From NCBI GenBank assembly GCA_029212925.1, contig JARGOB010000014.1, positions 37,245 to 85,464 of the forward strand: 48,220 nt of DNA, given 5' to 3'. The number at the start of each line of letters is the position of its first letter. Within the stretch, counting starts at the first letter, position 1. The notes under the pieces were generated by a model that saw only the letters and a list, made by a program, of their open reading frames with translations, did not search any database and was not told the DNA's origin. Below are positions 33,628 through 43,653 of this stretch, piece by piece. This DNA is from Coxiellaceae bacterium. Lineage in GTDB: Bacteria > Pseudomonadota > Gammaproteobacteria > Coxiellales > Coxiellaceae. The position numbers and the translations under genes are program-made.

Positions 33628-35066
33628 TTTAATATCTCACTAAAATCTATAATCGATGAAAAATAGCCCGTTTGCACTAAATCCTCAGTCACACCATTAA
33701 CGTGTATCAACACCGGCCGGCATGAAAAACCTTTTGGTTTTTTTATTCGATTAATCTTTTGTTGTATTTCTGAGACAACATCAGAACCAATAGGGTTTTT
33801 AGAAAACTTTATTTCACAGACATATAACGTATTAAATTTTGTTTGTATCATGTAATCAATTTGGCAACCCTGCTGCCTTGTTGTCTTCCTTTGAAAAAAA
33901 GGATTATCGTTAACAACATCCACTGCATTAATGTTTAAAAAATCTTGAATGAAATTTCGATTATTCAACACTAAATTCTCAAACTGTAATCCCAAAATAA
34001 TACGCCATTCTGACAATGAAGCGAATGATACAAACTCATAACTGCCACGATCTATTTTCGTTTTATATTTTTCAATATATCGCAGATAAAATCGCATATA
34101 ATTATCACTTAACCGATACTGACTTAATCGGCTATCTTGACCATTTTCAATATTCCATGTGTAGTCACGCCGAATAAACCCACACAGCGATAGCTCATCC
34201 AAATATTCCGTAAGTAACCCCGTTATTTCTACTTGGCATGCTTCACTAATCGCACCAGTCTCTTTAGGTGCATTAACCAAAGATCTTACAATAGCCTGGT
34301 ATAAAGGGGTGCGACGTTGGAACATATTTGAAAATATATGCCCAAATTCATCAACCAATATCCCTCCCTTTGTGAAACAAAGCCTTGCTATATTTTCCTC
34401 AGAACTGATTGCAGGATTTATTTCTTCCAAATAACGAGGAACCCCGCCTACAACAGAGAGTAATTTAAATTTTTCATATACAGAAATATTTTGATACTTG
34501 TCATGCCAAAATTCAGCACAATCCTTTAATGGTAATTCCTCTAATGTAAGCGTATAGGATACACGCCCTAAAAACCCAGTACTGGCTAATATATTCTTCT
34601 CAATCCAAGCACTAGCAGAACCACAAATAACAAACACTAACTGTGGGTTTTTCTTAAATAATTCATCCCACGCATGCTTGATTTTACTTAAGAACTCGGA
34701 ATCTTCGGATCCCATCCAAGAAATTTCATCAAACAATAATACAACACGGCCCTGTTTAATTTTTTCAAAAAGCAATTGAAAAAGTTTAGTCCAATCATCT
34801 GCTTTCACTTCAGGAAGTTCTGTTTGCTGACTAAGCTGTAATGCAAAGTGATCTCGCTGCATTTGTGCCGTTGTTTGCTTGGTTGGTGCAAGACCTGCAA
34901 ATGAATAGAATGTCGAATTTTTCGCAAACTCTTTTATCAGTCGACTTTTACCAATTCTCCTACGGCCTCTGACCACAATCAGTGATGCTGTCTGCTTCTC
35001 TAGGTAAGGTTTTAAGCAATTCAACTCCTTCAAACGCCCTACAAACTGACCAAAATCGTCTAACAT
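33624..35066 (-). CDS. ATPase with DUF234-type C-terminus (archaeal ATPase family)
   Basis: A 480-residue P-loop ATPase of the family often called archaeal ATPase. FVGRLKELNCL opens the protein; Walker A is GRRRIGKS (34-41), Walker B is VVLLFDEISWM (108-118), and FVICGSASAWIEKNIL is the sensor segment. A winged-helix part follows, then a DUF234-like end with QGCQIDYMIQT...LYVCEIKFSKNPIG, which fits a PD-(D/E)xK nuclease core (Asp, then E-x-K). It is AT-richer than its neighbours, suggesting horizontal origin. A duplicated palindrome lies immediately upstream at 35092-35179. Confidence 0.85.
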   Translation of the reverse strand: MLDDFGQFVGRLKELNCLKPYLEKQTASLIVVRGRRRIGKSRLIKEFAKNSTFYSFAGLAPTKQTTAQMQRDHFALQLSQQTELPEVKADDWTKLFQLLFEKIKQGRVVLLFDEISWMGSEDSEFLSKIKHAWDELFKKNPQLVFVICGSASAWIEKNILASTGFLGRVSYTLTLEELPLKDCAEFWHDKYQNISVYEKFKLLSVVGGVPRYLEEINPAISSEENIARLCFTKGGILVDEFGHIFSNMFQRRTPLYQAIVRSLVNAPKETGAISEACQVEITGLLTEYLDELSLCGFIRRDYTWNIENGQDSRLSQYRLSDNYMRFYLRYIEKYKTKIDRGSYEFVSFASLSEWRIILGLQFENLVLNNRNFIQDFLNINAVDVVNDNPFFQRKTTRQQGCQIDYMIQTKFNTLYVCEIKFSKNPIGSDVVSEIQQKINRIKKPKGFSCRPVLIHVNGVTEDLVQTGYFSSIIDFSEILN

Positions 35067-35091
35067 ATTGATTTTCCATTAATTAAATTAA

Positions 35092-35179
35092 ATACTGCAA
35101 ATATGCTTTTGTCTGTTTACAGTATTATTTTAACACTCAACTATGATACTGTAAATGATCATTTGTCTGTTTACAGTAT
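35092..35179. promoter_or_regulatory. Two copies of a 34-bp palindrome, candidate operators
   Basis: atactgcaaa-N14-tttacagtat (35092-35125) and atactgtaaa-N14-tttacagtat (35146-35179) are the same structure repeated at a 54-base offset; the spacers also share tttgtctg next to the right arm. They sit just upstream of the DUF234 ATPase gene (start 35066) and before the dnaQ stop (35200). Paired inverted repeats of this form suggest binding of a dimeric repressor, or ends of a small mobile element. Confidence 0.6.
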
Positions 35180-35199
35180 TTATAATGAAAATTTATTTA

Positions 35200-35889
35200 T
35201 TAATCATCAGGTTGCTTGATATGCTGATCAACAAACGCTTGATGCGCCTGCAGTTCTTCATCGGTGGCCTTGATCACCGGCAGTGGTTCCGCATCACGTT
35301 GCCACTTCACTTTACGTGCCGCCCTGGCAGCCTGTTTATCATCACCATCACCGGTTGCAAATAGCCCTTTTTGACCACCGGTTAATAGTAAGTAGACTTG
35401 CGCTAATAAGTCAGCATCAATTAATGCGCCATGCAAATCACGCTTGGAATTATCCACATGCAAACGACGACACAACGCATCCAAGTTATTTTGTTGACCG
35501 GGAAATTTTTTACGCGCCATGGCTAGCGTATCTACTACGCTGCAATAATCCGCCACTAAACCAATCGCTGGTTTATATTGACGAAACTCATGATTAATAA
35601 AACCGACATCAAACGGTGCATTGTGAATCACTAACTCCGCACCTTTTATATAGTCATAAAACTCATCGGCTAACTTGGCAAACACCGGCTTATCGACCAA
35701 AAATTCATTAGTGATACCATGTACCGCCATCGCACCCGCCTCGATATGACGCTCCGGATTAATATACACATGATAGTTATTGCCAGTTAAACGACGATTA
35801 ACCATTTCCATGCAACCGATTTCAATAATACGGTGACCCTGTTGCGGACTGATGCCAGTAGTTTCAGTATCTAAGATGATTTGGCGCAT
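35200..35889 (-). CDS. dnaQ: DNA polymerase III epsilon subunit (proofreading exonuclease)
   Basis: A 229-residue DEDDh 3'-5' exonuclease. ExoI is [21 protein letters not shown] (Asp, Glu), ExoII is [16 protein letters not shown] (Asp), ExoIII is [15 protein letters not shown] (His, Asp). The C-terminal tail contains the polymerase-binding region ([18 protein letters not shown]), typical of replicative epsilon. The ATG at 35889 overlaps the 3' end of rnhA by 19 bases, and the two are read in the same direction. Confidence 0.96.
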   Translation of the reverse strand: MRQIILDTETTGISPQQGHRIIEIGCMEMVNRRLTGNNYHVYINPERHIEAGAMAVHGITNEFLVDKPVFAKLADEFYDYIKGAELVIHNAPFDVGFINHEFRQYKPAIGLVADYCSVVDTLAMARKKFPGQQNNLDALCRRLHVDNSKRDLHGALIDADLLAQVYLLLTGGQKGLFATGDGDDKQAARAARKVKWQRDAEPLPVIKATDEELQAHQAFVDQHIKQPDD

Positions 35890-36320
35890 TTCTCTATTCC
35901 TTGATTAGCCAGTTCGTCAGCAATTTCATTTTCAACATGACCAGTATGACCACGCACCCAATGCCAATCAACCTTATGATGCCGCTCAACTTGTTGCTCT
36001 AACTTTTGCCATAAGTCTGCATTTTTAACCGGTTTCTTAGCCGCTGTACGCCAACCATTTTTTTTCCAGTTAGCGATCCATTCCGTCATGCCTTTACGTA
36101 CGTATTGTGAATCCGTGGTGATACTGACATCACAAGCATGCTTAATCGCACGCAAGCCTTCAATCGCCGCCATCAGCTCCATACGATTATTGGTGGTCTC
36201 ACGCTCACCGCCGCATAAACGCTTTTCGGTTGTATCATGGCGCAATAACACCCCCCAGCCACCAGGCCCCGGGTTGCCTCGACAGGCACCATCAGTAAAT
36301 AATTCAACAAGTTTTGGCAT
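35871..36320 (-). CDS. rnhA: Ribonuclease HI
   Basis: A 149-residue enzyme degrading RNA in RNA-DNA hybrids. Catalytic residues are in [17 protein letters not shown] (Asp), [14 protein letters not shown] (Glu), [11 protein letters not shown] (Asp) and [15 protein letters not shown] (Asp). A longer frame starts at 36392, but the conserved N-terminus begins at MPKLVELF, and AGGGA precedes that ATG (36320) by about six bases. Translationally coupled to dnaQ. Confidence 0.96.
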   Translation of the reverse strand: MPKLVELFTDGACRGNPGPGGWGVLLRHDTTEKRLCGGERETTNNRMELMAAIEGLRAIKHACDVSITTDSQYVRKGMTEWIANWKKNGWRTAAKKPVKNADLWQKLEQQVERHHKVDWHWVRGHTGHVENEIADELANQGIEKCAKSS

Positions 36321-36388
36321 AACATCCCTTAGCTCGCTATAACAGAGCGACATCATACACGGAAAATTGACAGGTTCACAATTATAGA

Positions 36389-38116
36389 TCACTTACCTAA
36401 AGGCACAGATGGCCCAGCAGCTGGGGCAGCACCACCCTCCGCAGGAGGAGAATCTTCACGTGTGTCCGCCCCAAATAAAGCTGAACCACCAACTGGCACA
36501 ACCCCTCCCGCATCGGCTGTCACACTACCAAATGCAGAACCTGCTGACGATGAGAGACCGGTAGTCACCGCACTAGCAGGCGCGAAACTTTGTACAGCTT
36601 CATACAAAGTCGCATCGTGACGCAAAGTTAATGAGTTGGCTAGTTGATTGACCAACGGCTGGATCATGACGAATAAAGCATGAATATCCATATCAGGTAT
36701 GGATTTTTTAAAATCGATTTTTACGCCGCGCTTGGGTGACTGATTTACTAAGCATTGAAAACGCAATTGATAAAATGTCGTTACAAACTTATGCAATGCC
36801 GCCTTATCCAATGGCGCAGTAGATAACTCCATTAAAGCGGCAGTTAACTGATCTACTGCAGCCTTGTCTGTATCTGAACGTGCCGCTTTGCCATCCAATG
36901 CAAACGCCTGCAGTATCGGATAAACTTTCATAATAAGATCAACATTAGCTTCTACTAGCCCTGCAGTATCAGCACTCGCATCGTAATAACTCGAATAATG
37001 TTCACGCGCCACTGAAATATTAGGTGCCGACGGATCAATACTCTTTAACTGTCGCGATATCCCTGCTTCAAGCTCCAAGGCGCTTAAGACATAATCGGTT
37101 AATTGATCGGTATGGCGATCCAAAACAGCATTACCTGGTACGTTAACCAAACGATCCAACCAAGCCGCTGAATGCGTAGGTATATCCGCGCCAGTTACTA
37201 TTTCATTACATACCACTGGGGCAATGGCAAGCGGAGATACTGCTTCTGCCGCGGGATCAAGCTGTAACTGTTTATCGTGTTCGGTATAAATCTGTTTTAA
37301 GCAAAGCTGGTAATGTTCACAAACGGCATTTAATTCGACCGTTTCAATGTTATCTGTCTCAGCCAGTAAACCAATCTGTTTTAATTTCACCTCAAAACCA
37401 GCCAACGTGTCAACACCCGCCGGTAGGTATGCTGCGTCAGCTTTATATCGTGCAAATCCGATCACATGAGTCATTAAATCGGATATACGTAACAAGTCTT
37501 TATCTTCTGCCTGTTTACCCCGGACGCGCGGTCGCATCCATCGATAAAAATCCATATGAGCCAATTGAACACAGACACGTGCTTGTACCACTTGTTGAAT
37601 CACATCTACCGAAGGCACACCTGGCAGTTTTAGTAACATCTCAATAGAACCATTCAACAAACTTTTTATCTCTCGCACCATTAATGCTGGCTTTAATGCA
37701 TCCAAGAAAGGCGTTGTTGATTTTGTAGGTACATAATCGGCTGGCAAGAGCTCATATAAGGTAAAGCTAGCCTCAGGGTTATAGCGGCCTTGCGCCATAA
37801 ACTTAATAGCAATATTGGCGATCGCAAAAGTCAATTCATCCCGCGGCATCAAGCATTGCTGCATGCCAGCATCAACAGCCAACAAAGCCCTCATCAGGCG
37901 TGGTTCAACTTTTTTATCTGTTACAAAAGAAGCTGTGCTGTTGTCACTAATCAATGCCTGCAAGGCAAAATTCAGATCAGCAAACAAGCGTTTGCTAGCT
38001 GCGCTACTGGATTCAAAATCCCCTGCTGCAATACGCGCTTCTAGTGCTTGCACATCAGGCAATATATGTGTTTTTAGTTCTTCAATCGTAGCTGTGGTAA
38101 CAATATCGAGGCGCAT
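36389..38116 (-). CDS. Effector-like protein, paralogue A of a tandem pair
   Basis: A 575-residue helical protein without signal peptide. It matches the next gene (38264-39874) along its length: [122 protein letters not shown]. The C-terminal 65 residues are Ala/Gly/Ser/Pro-rich with a GGSALFG motif and an acidic patch ([10 protein letters not shown]). GGAA lies seven bases before the ATG. No known domain; an effector role is inferred from composition and from its accessory position beside rnhA. Confidence 0.72.
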   Translation of the reverse strand: MRLDIVTTATIEELKTHILPDVQALEARIAAGDFESSSAASKRLFADLNFALQALISDNSTASFVTDKKVEPRLMRALLAVDAGMQQCLMPRDELTFAIANIAIKFMAQGRYNPEASFTLYELLPADYVPTKSTTPFLDALKPALMVREIKSLLNGSIEMLLKLPGVPSVDVIQQVVQARVCVQLAHMDFYRWMRPRVRGKQAEDKDLLRISDLMTHVIGFARYKADAAYLPAGVDTLAGFEVKLKQIGLLAETDNIETVELNAVCEHYQLCLKQIYTEHDKQLQLDPAAEAVSPLAIAPVVCNEIVTGADIPTHSAAWLDRLVNVPGNAVLDRHTDQLTDYVLSALELEAGISRQLKSIDPSAPNISVAREHYSSYYDASADTAGLVEANVDLIMKVYPILQAFALDGKAARSDTDKAAVDQLTAALMELSTAPLDKAALHKFVTTFYQLRFQCLVNQSPKRGVKIDFKKSIPDMDIHALFVMIQPLVNQLANSLTLRHDATLYEAVQSFAPASAVTTGLSSSAGSAFGSVTADAGGVVPVGGSALFGADTREDSPPAEGGAAPAAGPSVPLGK

Positions 38117-38263
38117 GACATGATTCCGTATAAATTCTCTATACGGTATTGTAAAACAACTGGATTAAGCAGGTATTAAAGCAAAACAATCAGTCGCACT
38201 AAATCACACCGCAAGCACAAAACACTTTGCATTTATATTGAATTATCAGCCACTTACCAATAA

Positions 38264-39874
38264 TTAAGTCCCTAAACGCACCACACCGTCTTCATCATGC
38301 TTCGCGCCTTCAACAGGCAAAACAACAGGGGTTGGTGTCACTGGCAGGCCAAAAGTGGCCGAACCACCGACGGGAGCTGCAACTGCAGCGCTGGCAAATC
38401 CACTGGTTACTGCTCTATGTAACTGCCTATCTGTTTGTAACGTAATGCAATTAACCAACTGATGCACTAGCGGCTGCAGACCTAATAAAACAGCGGCACT
38501 GTCTGTGATTTTCGCGTCCGGTGTTTGCTTCACTCGTACTAATTGTGCATAACGCAACTGATACAAGGTCATCACTAACTTATAAGCACTCGACTTATCT
38601 AATGGATCCGCTGCTACCTCAGCAATAACTAGCGATAAACACTTAACAGCAGCAATATCCTCAGCGGTTCTAACGACTTTCGCATGCGCCATATAAGCCT
38701 CTAAAACGGACCTCATGCGCATCGGTAGGTACTCACTCTCCGCCCGTGTTTTAGCATGGACTTCATCATCATAATGTTGGGCATAATGCTTCGTTGCCAC
38801 ATCAATGGGTGACCACGCCGGATTAATTGCAGCTAACTGTTGCGATATCATTTTGTCACGCGCCACAGCATCCTTTACAAAATCAGTTAATGTATCAACA
38901 CCGGGATCAAACTCAACATCACCAAATATAATTGATAAAAAACCAAACTCGCCCGTGCCTCCACGCTCAGCTGCTTCTAATAGCTGATAAAAACCAGCCG
39001 GATCAATTGAATAAGGTACCAGCTGATCATGTGCCGTATATAGCTGCTGCATTCGTGCTGTATACGCCGCAACAACTGCTTCATAACTTACGTCAGCAAG
39101 TTCATCTTCTGGTTTAATTAAACCGCATCGTATTAAGTTAGCTTGCAATATTTCTGGCGTCACGTCGACCGGCAAACTTTCACTAAACGCATAGCGCGCA
39201 AACAAAAGCAGCTGCGCGCCAAGCTCATCAAGTAATGACTCTGACTCAGCCAACCACTGCTGTCGCTGCTGCCTAGCGGTTTGGCGCTCACTAAACCACT
39301 CATAATGCTCAATGTGTGCCACTTGCACGCATACTGGCCCGTATATATCGGCTGTCTTGACGTCACTTAAATGTCGTGCTTTTCGAGTCAATAGTTTATC
39401 AAATGGCTTAACACCATAATATTCAGCCATGGCTTGCATAAACGGTGTTTTCGAAGTGTCAAACCTCATTCCCCCCAAAATGACTTTATCGAGTACGGAA
39501 CGATCACATGCTTCAAATGCTTTCTCTTCTGTGATTAACAACTGCATCAAACTAACGGCTACACGATGGCTCATCTTACAGCGTGGCAATATGCATTTTT
39601 GCAAACCCACATCGGCTGCACTGACTAAACGCGCCGCGTCAGGATGCATTTCTGTTTCAGTTTCCTGCAAGGCCGCACGGTTACGATCATTACCCAACCG
39701 TGTCAACACCGCCAAGAGATCATTAAGCAATGACAAGATAGAATAATCAGCGTCATCGACTTTTGCTTCTGCAGCTGGACTACTCAACTCTGCAATCCAT
39801 TCCCGCAGTTGCGGCAGTATCGCCAGAATAGCAGCTCCAAACTCTTTAGTAATGACCGTTGACCCAAGCGGCAT
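38264..39874 (-). CDS. Effector-like protein, paralogue B of a tandem pair
   Basis: A 536-residue paralogue of the downstream gene (matched segments listed there), with conserved cysteines in VGLQKCILPRCK and PVCVQVAH, a helical body, and a low-complexity tail (VAAPVGGSATFGLP, then EGAKHDEDGVVRLGT) whose GGSATFG mirrors GGSALFG in paralogue A. The frame extends to GTG 39886; ATG 39874 is preceded by GGGGG and is preferred. The overall identity by eye is modest, so the duplication is old. No domain recognised and no membrane segments. Confidence 0.72.
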   Translation of the reverse strand: MPLGSTVITKEFGAAILAILPQLREWIAELSSPAAEAKVDDADYSILSLLNDLLAVLTRLGNDRNRAALQETETEMHPDAARLVSAADVGLQKCILPRCKMSHRVAVSLMQLLITEEKAFEACDRSVLDKVILGGMRFDTSKTPFMQAMAEYYGVKPFDKLLTRKARHLSDVKTADIYGPVCVQVAHIEHYEWFSERQTARQQRQQWLAESESLLDELGAQLLLFARYAFSESLPVDVTPEILQANLIRCGLIKPEDELADVSYEAVVAAYTARMQQLYTAHDQLVPYSIDPAGFYQLLEAAERGGTGEFGFLSIIFGDVEFDPGVDTLTDFVKDAVARDKMISQQLAAINPAWSPIDVATKHYAQHYDDEVHAKTRAESEYLPMRMRSVLEAYMAHAKVVRTAEDIAAVKCLSLVIAEVAADPLDKSSAYKLVMTLYQLRYAQLVRVKQTPDAKITDSAAVLLGLQPLVHQLVNCITLQTDRQLHRAVTSGFASAAVAAPVGGSATFGLPVTPTPVVLPVEGAKHDEDGVVRLGT

Positions 39875-39941
39875 AAAAACCCCCACGTATGATTAATGCA
39901 AGGCAGCCAGTATAAAAGCCGTAAAAATTAAATCAAGGTGA

Positions 39942-40679
39942 TCAACGTCGAACACGCGCTGAAGGCTCAGCACAGACAGAAGCAGGCGTTTCCTTCATGG
40001 CCCACCAGCTGGCCTTAATGGGTGTCATCGTCACGATTTGTTTTTGCGCGACTACCGTATAGATACCGCCACAGCCGGCCCAACAAAACTTTCCAACCAT
40101 TTCTAATGCGGTGCGTACCCGTTTGCTACGCGTACAATTAAGCGGCCCTTGATAGCAAAAGCAATCTTTCTGCATGGCACCGTAGCCAATCTCACGCAAC
40201 CAATATTCCACTTTATCAGGTCGCCAAAAATGCCCAGACCACGGGATACCTTTACGGCGATGCGCCCAACGATGAATCCCCCATAAACTCCATGGCGCAA
40301 AACCTAAAATAACAATATGACCGTGTGGTGCTAAACACTGATAGACTTGACTAAGTAATTGGCGCGGCGATTCTATGAATTCCAATAGATGATCGATCAC
40401 CACCAAATCAACGCTATTCGGTGCAAATGGCATTTCAGTAAAATCAACTTCAATTGAATGCAACTGATCAGTGCATTTCACTTTGGGTAACACATGAAAT
40501 TGTTGCTTAATCGGTGATGACTCTAATAACGCCAAATTCGGCGGCCCACCCATTTGCAATGCGTATTGGCCAAAAAAGTTCGGTAACATGCTCGCTAATT
40601 GCTCACGCTCAAGCGCCGCCACCAAGTCACCAGGCGGTGCTTGATACCAGCGTTGCATTGCGATAATCTGCTTGTCCAT
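39942..40679 (-). CDS. SAM-dependent methyltransferase, YafS-like
   Basis: A 245-residue class I methyltransferase-fold protein (Methyltransf_11 type). The usual GxGxG motif is replaced by LPNFFGQYALQMGG; the DFTEMPFAPNSVDLVVIDHLLEF segment is typical motif II-IV, followed by LSQVYQCLAPHGHIVILGFAPWSLWG. The same position between gloB and rnhA in E. coli is occupied by yafS, a related protein of unknown substrate. GGATGG seven bases before ATG 40679 sets the start (the frame opens at 40694). It diverges from gloB with 28 bases between starts. Confidence 0.88.
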   Translation of the reverse strand: MDKQIIAMQRWYQAPPGDLVAALEREQLASMLPNFFGQYALQMGGPPNLALLESSPIKQQFHVLPKVKCTDQLHSIEVDFTEMPFAPNSVDLVVIDHLLEFIESPRQLLSQVYQCLAPHGHIVILGFAPWSLWGIHRWAHRRKGIPWSGHFWRPDKVEYWLREIGYGAMQKDCFCYQGPLNCTRSKRVRTALEMVGKFCWAGCGGIYTVVAQKQIVTMTPIKASWWAMKETPASVCAEPSARVRR

Positions 40680-40707
40680 AGACACACCATCCAATTAAGA
40701 GGCCAGC

Positions 40708-41478
40708 ATGCATCAAATCACGCCGATTCCAGCATTCAATGATAACTATATCTGGGCGATAGGTCACCCCGGAAATAATGCCTTAGTTGTCGTCGATCCC
40801 GGTGATGCCAAGCCAGTGATTGACTATATCGAATCTGGCACCAGTCAGTTGGCAGCGATTTTATTAACCCATCACCATCCAGACCATGTCGGTGGTGTAA
40901 AAGAGTTGATCAAATACAGCCCGGCTCCAGTATACGGCCCCGCCAAAGAATCACTGCCGCATTGCGATCATCCGCTCAGTGATGGTGATGATATGTATCT
41001 AGCCGATATCGAAATGAGCCTCAAGGTGTATGACATTCCCGGGCATACCGCCGGTCATATCGCCTTATATAATGATCAAACACTATTTTCTGGTGATACC
41101 TTATTCGCCGCCGGTTGCGGCCGCTTATTTGAAGGCACGCCCGAACAAATGCACCATTCGCTATCACGCTTGGCGGCATTAAATCCTAATACACATGTGT
41201 ATTGCGGTCATGAATATACGCTAGCGAATTTAGCGTTTGCTGAAACAGTCGAACCGAATAACCATGCGATTAAACAACGCATCGTGATTTGTAAAGAAAA
41301 ACGTGAATTGGGTATGCCAACCTTGCCTTCAACTATTGCTCAAGAACTCGAAACTAATCCATTTATGCGCTGTGATCAAGCTGACGTAAAACAAGCCGCC
41401 GAAACACACAGCGGCAAAACACTTAACTCAGCGGTTGAAGTGTTTGCTGCTGTGCGTCAATGGAAGGATTCGTTTTAA
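40708..41478 (+). CDS. gloB: Hydroxyacylglutathione hydrolase (glyoxalase II)
   Basis: A 256-residue cytoplasmic metallo-beta-lactamase-fold enzyme hydrolysing S-lactoylglutathione to lactate and glutathione. The metal site is THHHPDHVGG, followed by IPGHTAGHIALY, LFSGDTLFAAGCGRLFEGTPEQM and YCGHEYTLANLAFA. The C-terminal glutathione-binding region ends KQWKDSF-like (AVRQWKDSF). Length matches E. coli GloB (251). Its stop overlaps the opposite gene's stop by four bases (TTAA). Confidence 0.96.
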   Translation: MHQITPIPAFNDNYIWAIGHPGNNALVVVDPGDAKPVIDYIESGTSQLAAILLTHHHPDHVGGVKELIKYSPAPVYGPAKESLPHCDHPLSDGDDMYLADIEMSLKVYDIPGHTAGHIALYNDQTLFSGDTLFAAGCGRLFEGTPEQMHHSLSRLAALNPNTHVYCGHEYTLANLAFAETVEPNNHAIKQRIVICKEKRELGMPTLPSTIAQELETNPFMRCDQADVKQAAETHSGKTLNSAVEVFAAVRQWKDSF

Positions 41479-43415
41479 ACACCTGAAGTCGGTGTACTAA
41501 CAAAAACAAAATCATCTTCACCATCATCGCCTTCAGCTGGAACAACAGAAGCAGCTGTTGGCGATGCACCGGCAGCCACAACACCCAATCGTGTAACTAA
41601 CTTAGCAGCTGATGGTAATGCGGTTGGTGATGGTGATGCATCACCGTCTGAACCTGATGACGCCGTAGCAGAAGACGCATCCACAGGTGTTACTGGTGAA
41701 CCTGCTGGTGATACTTCAGCCACCGGCTCAACTAAAGCTCTAGCCTCGACAGCTGGCAAAGCCAGCAATCGATCAACTAGTTCCGCATCATTGCTCAGTT
41801 GCATCGCATCCACTATTGGCACCATCAATTTAAAGGCTTCAGTCAAATGGATACCAAAATTCGAAAAGGTATTAGTCGCAGGATAATCCCTGTAAACACC
41901 TGTATGGCCCAGCAAATGTTTTAACTGCACATGCACATCAAATAATTCAGCATAAGCAAACAATAAAGCGGCCTTACTGTTGGGGCGTGCTTTCAGCATT
42001 GTAAATGCTGCAACCAAACGATCCGCTAAAGCACCTTTAGCATTATCACGTTTATATCCAACCACACCGTCAGTTACACTCTCTCTAGCGATACTGTCAG
42101 CAAGTGACGCAATAATTGTTTCAGCCGCGGCTACAATCTCACCCTTTCGGCCAGTTACTGCTGCGCCATCTACGTTTGCTAAATGATGCTCTATCATGCT
42201 GTCACCAAGCGCTACACCTGTATCAGCTAAATCAGCACGCAGCTGTTTATCTTGCTGAAACAAATCAATCCACTGTTGTTCTGCCGACTGTTCAGCCTTT
42301 TCGAACTGATCAAAAGACAATGCATCTACCTCATCGGTTTCATGACCGGAAGAGAGCAATGTCATTTGAAGTTGTGCCAGGCGCCCCACAAAAGATTTTT
42401 CATCAAACACGCCACGGACTTCAGCAGCCATATTCTCTGTTACCCACTTAACAGTGAGTTTATAGATCTCAGCAATATCTGCTCGAGTAACTTCTGCTGC
42501 CGCTTTACTACCAATTACTGCTTCAGCAACATCACAATGTGCCTTTAAACTCTCAATGTCTGATACAGTAAATGTGGTTTTGTTGGCACAATCATGCAAT
42601 GCTGCAAAGGCTTCTTTTACTTTAATGCTAAAGTGATTTGCTTTCATCGTTCTTTCTGCCATGCGCAAGCTTGGATCAAGTACCGCTGAATTCAGTTGCA
42701 TAGCATTAACCGCACTTTGCTTAACTTTATTAATCTTACCCGCTATTGTAGACGATACTTGAGCCAACCTTTTAGCTAAGAAACCCAGCATCGTACCACC
42801 AACTGAACCACCAGGTATTCCCGGTATGCGAGACAGCACATTAGAAGAAATATCACTAACTGGATCTAGCTGCCCTACAAAAACTCCAATCAGACCGGTA
42901 TATTCTTTTGATAGCTCGTCAGACACTACTGGGAAAAAAGTTTCAGTCCGTGCATCCAGAGCATTTCTAAAACTAACAAAACAATATTCAAACCCTTCAC
43001 GTACTAATTCAGCAGGCGTATTTCCCGATGCATCACCAGGATCCAACAAGCTGTTATCATTATGTTCAACAATCTGATTCATCCAATAAATCGCTTGTAC
43101 TAAAGTTTTTACTGATGGATTGGCCCATTGGATTTGATTAATAACAATATGAGACTCAGCAAAAGCTTTCGGTAAACTAAATGAGGCACCGTTCGGCAAA
43201 TACAACATGCCGCCAACAGCACGATCACCTAACACTGGGCTAGAGCCACCACTCGCACTGCCACGATGCTCCATGTCTGGCGCAATAATCGAAGCCAATC
43301 GATCAGGTAAACTTACGGATGGAAAACGACCATCCACATGTGCTTGCAATAATCCCACACATCTATTTAAAAATTCTGTCGCTTTTTCCAGGCCACTATC
43401 TTTTAATATCGGCAT
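41475..43415 (-). CDS. Large helical protein with acidic tail, candidate effector
   Basis: A 646-residue protein with no signal peptide. It has a mostly helical body with a glycine-rich, weakly hydrophobic stretch around residues 195-220 (SRIPGIPGGSVGGTMLGFLAKRLA), perhaps membrane-touching. The last 90 residues are Ser/Ala/Pro/Thr-rich and end EGDDGEDDFVFVSTPTSGV, an acidic block followed by hydrophobic and small residues, as seen in Dot/Icm substrates. No homology to the tandem pair at 36389-39874 is obvious, though the low-complexity tail style is shared. GGAG lies just before the ATG. Function unknown. Confidence 0.72.
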   Translation of the reverse strand: MPILKDSGLEKATEFLNRCVGLLQAHVDGRFPSVSLPDRLASIIAPDMEHRGSASGGSSPVLGDRAVGGMLYLPNGASFSLPKAFAESHIVINQIQWANPSVKTLVQAIYWMNQIVEHNDNSLLDPGDASGNTPAELVREGFEYCFVSFRNALDARTETFFPVVSDELSKEYTGLIGVFVGQLDPVSDISSNVLSRIPGIPGGSVGGTMLGFLAKRLAQVSSTIAGKINKVKQSAVNAMQLNSAVLDPSLRMAERTMKANHFSIKVKEAFAALHDCANKTTFTVSDIESLKAHCDVAEAVIGSKAAAEVTRADIAEIYKLTVKWVTENMAAEVRGVFDEKSFVGRLAQLQMTLLSSGHETDEVDALSFDQFEKAEQSAEQQWIDLFQQDKQLRADLADTGVALGDSMIEHHLANVDGAAVTGRKGEIVAAAETIIASLADSIARESVTDGVVGYKRDNAKGALADRLVAAFTMLKARPNSKAALLFAYAELFDVHVQLKHLLGHTGVYRDYPATNTFSNFGIHLTEAFKLMVPIVDAMQLSNDAELVDRLLALPAVEARALVEPVAEVSPAGSPVTPVDASSATASSGSDGDASPSPTALPSAAKLVTRLGVVAAGASPTAASVVPAEGDDGEDDFVFVSTPTSGV

Positions 43416-43653
43416 CTCTCCAACCCCTACTGCTCATTTCTATATGTTCATTCTCAGGGGCGATGTTACTGCTGTAATATTAAGTCTTTCTTAAATACAA
43501 AGATTAAGGCAGCATTAAATAAAAATATATTTTTTATCAGCAGGTTAAAATAATAACAATCAAAAAAAACACAGGCATGCAAACCCAGAGCCTCAACTCA
43601 CCCTCCTTAAACGATGCTTGCAGCCACCCAAAAAACCCTCTAGACTGCCGCGC
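43416..43653. other. Intergenic region between divergent genes
   Basis: AT-rich spacer between the acidic-tailed gene (start 43415, minus) and mltD (start 43654, plus). It must hold both promoters, but no pair of hexamers is convincing. No other feature seen. Confidence 0.4.

Noticed and set aside
41980..42548. Overlapping plus-strand frames opposite the acidic-tailed gene
   Set aside because: Several mutually overlapping frames without start signals; the minus-strand frame is longer and has a Shine-Dalgarno.
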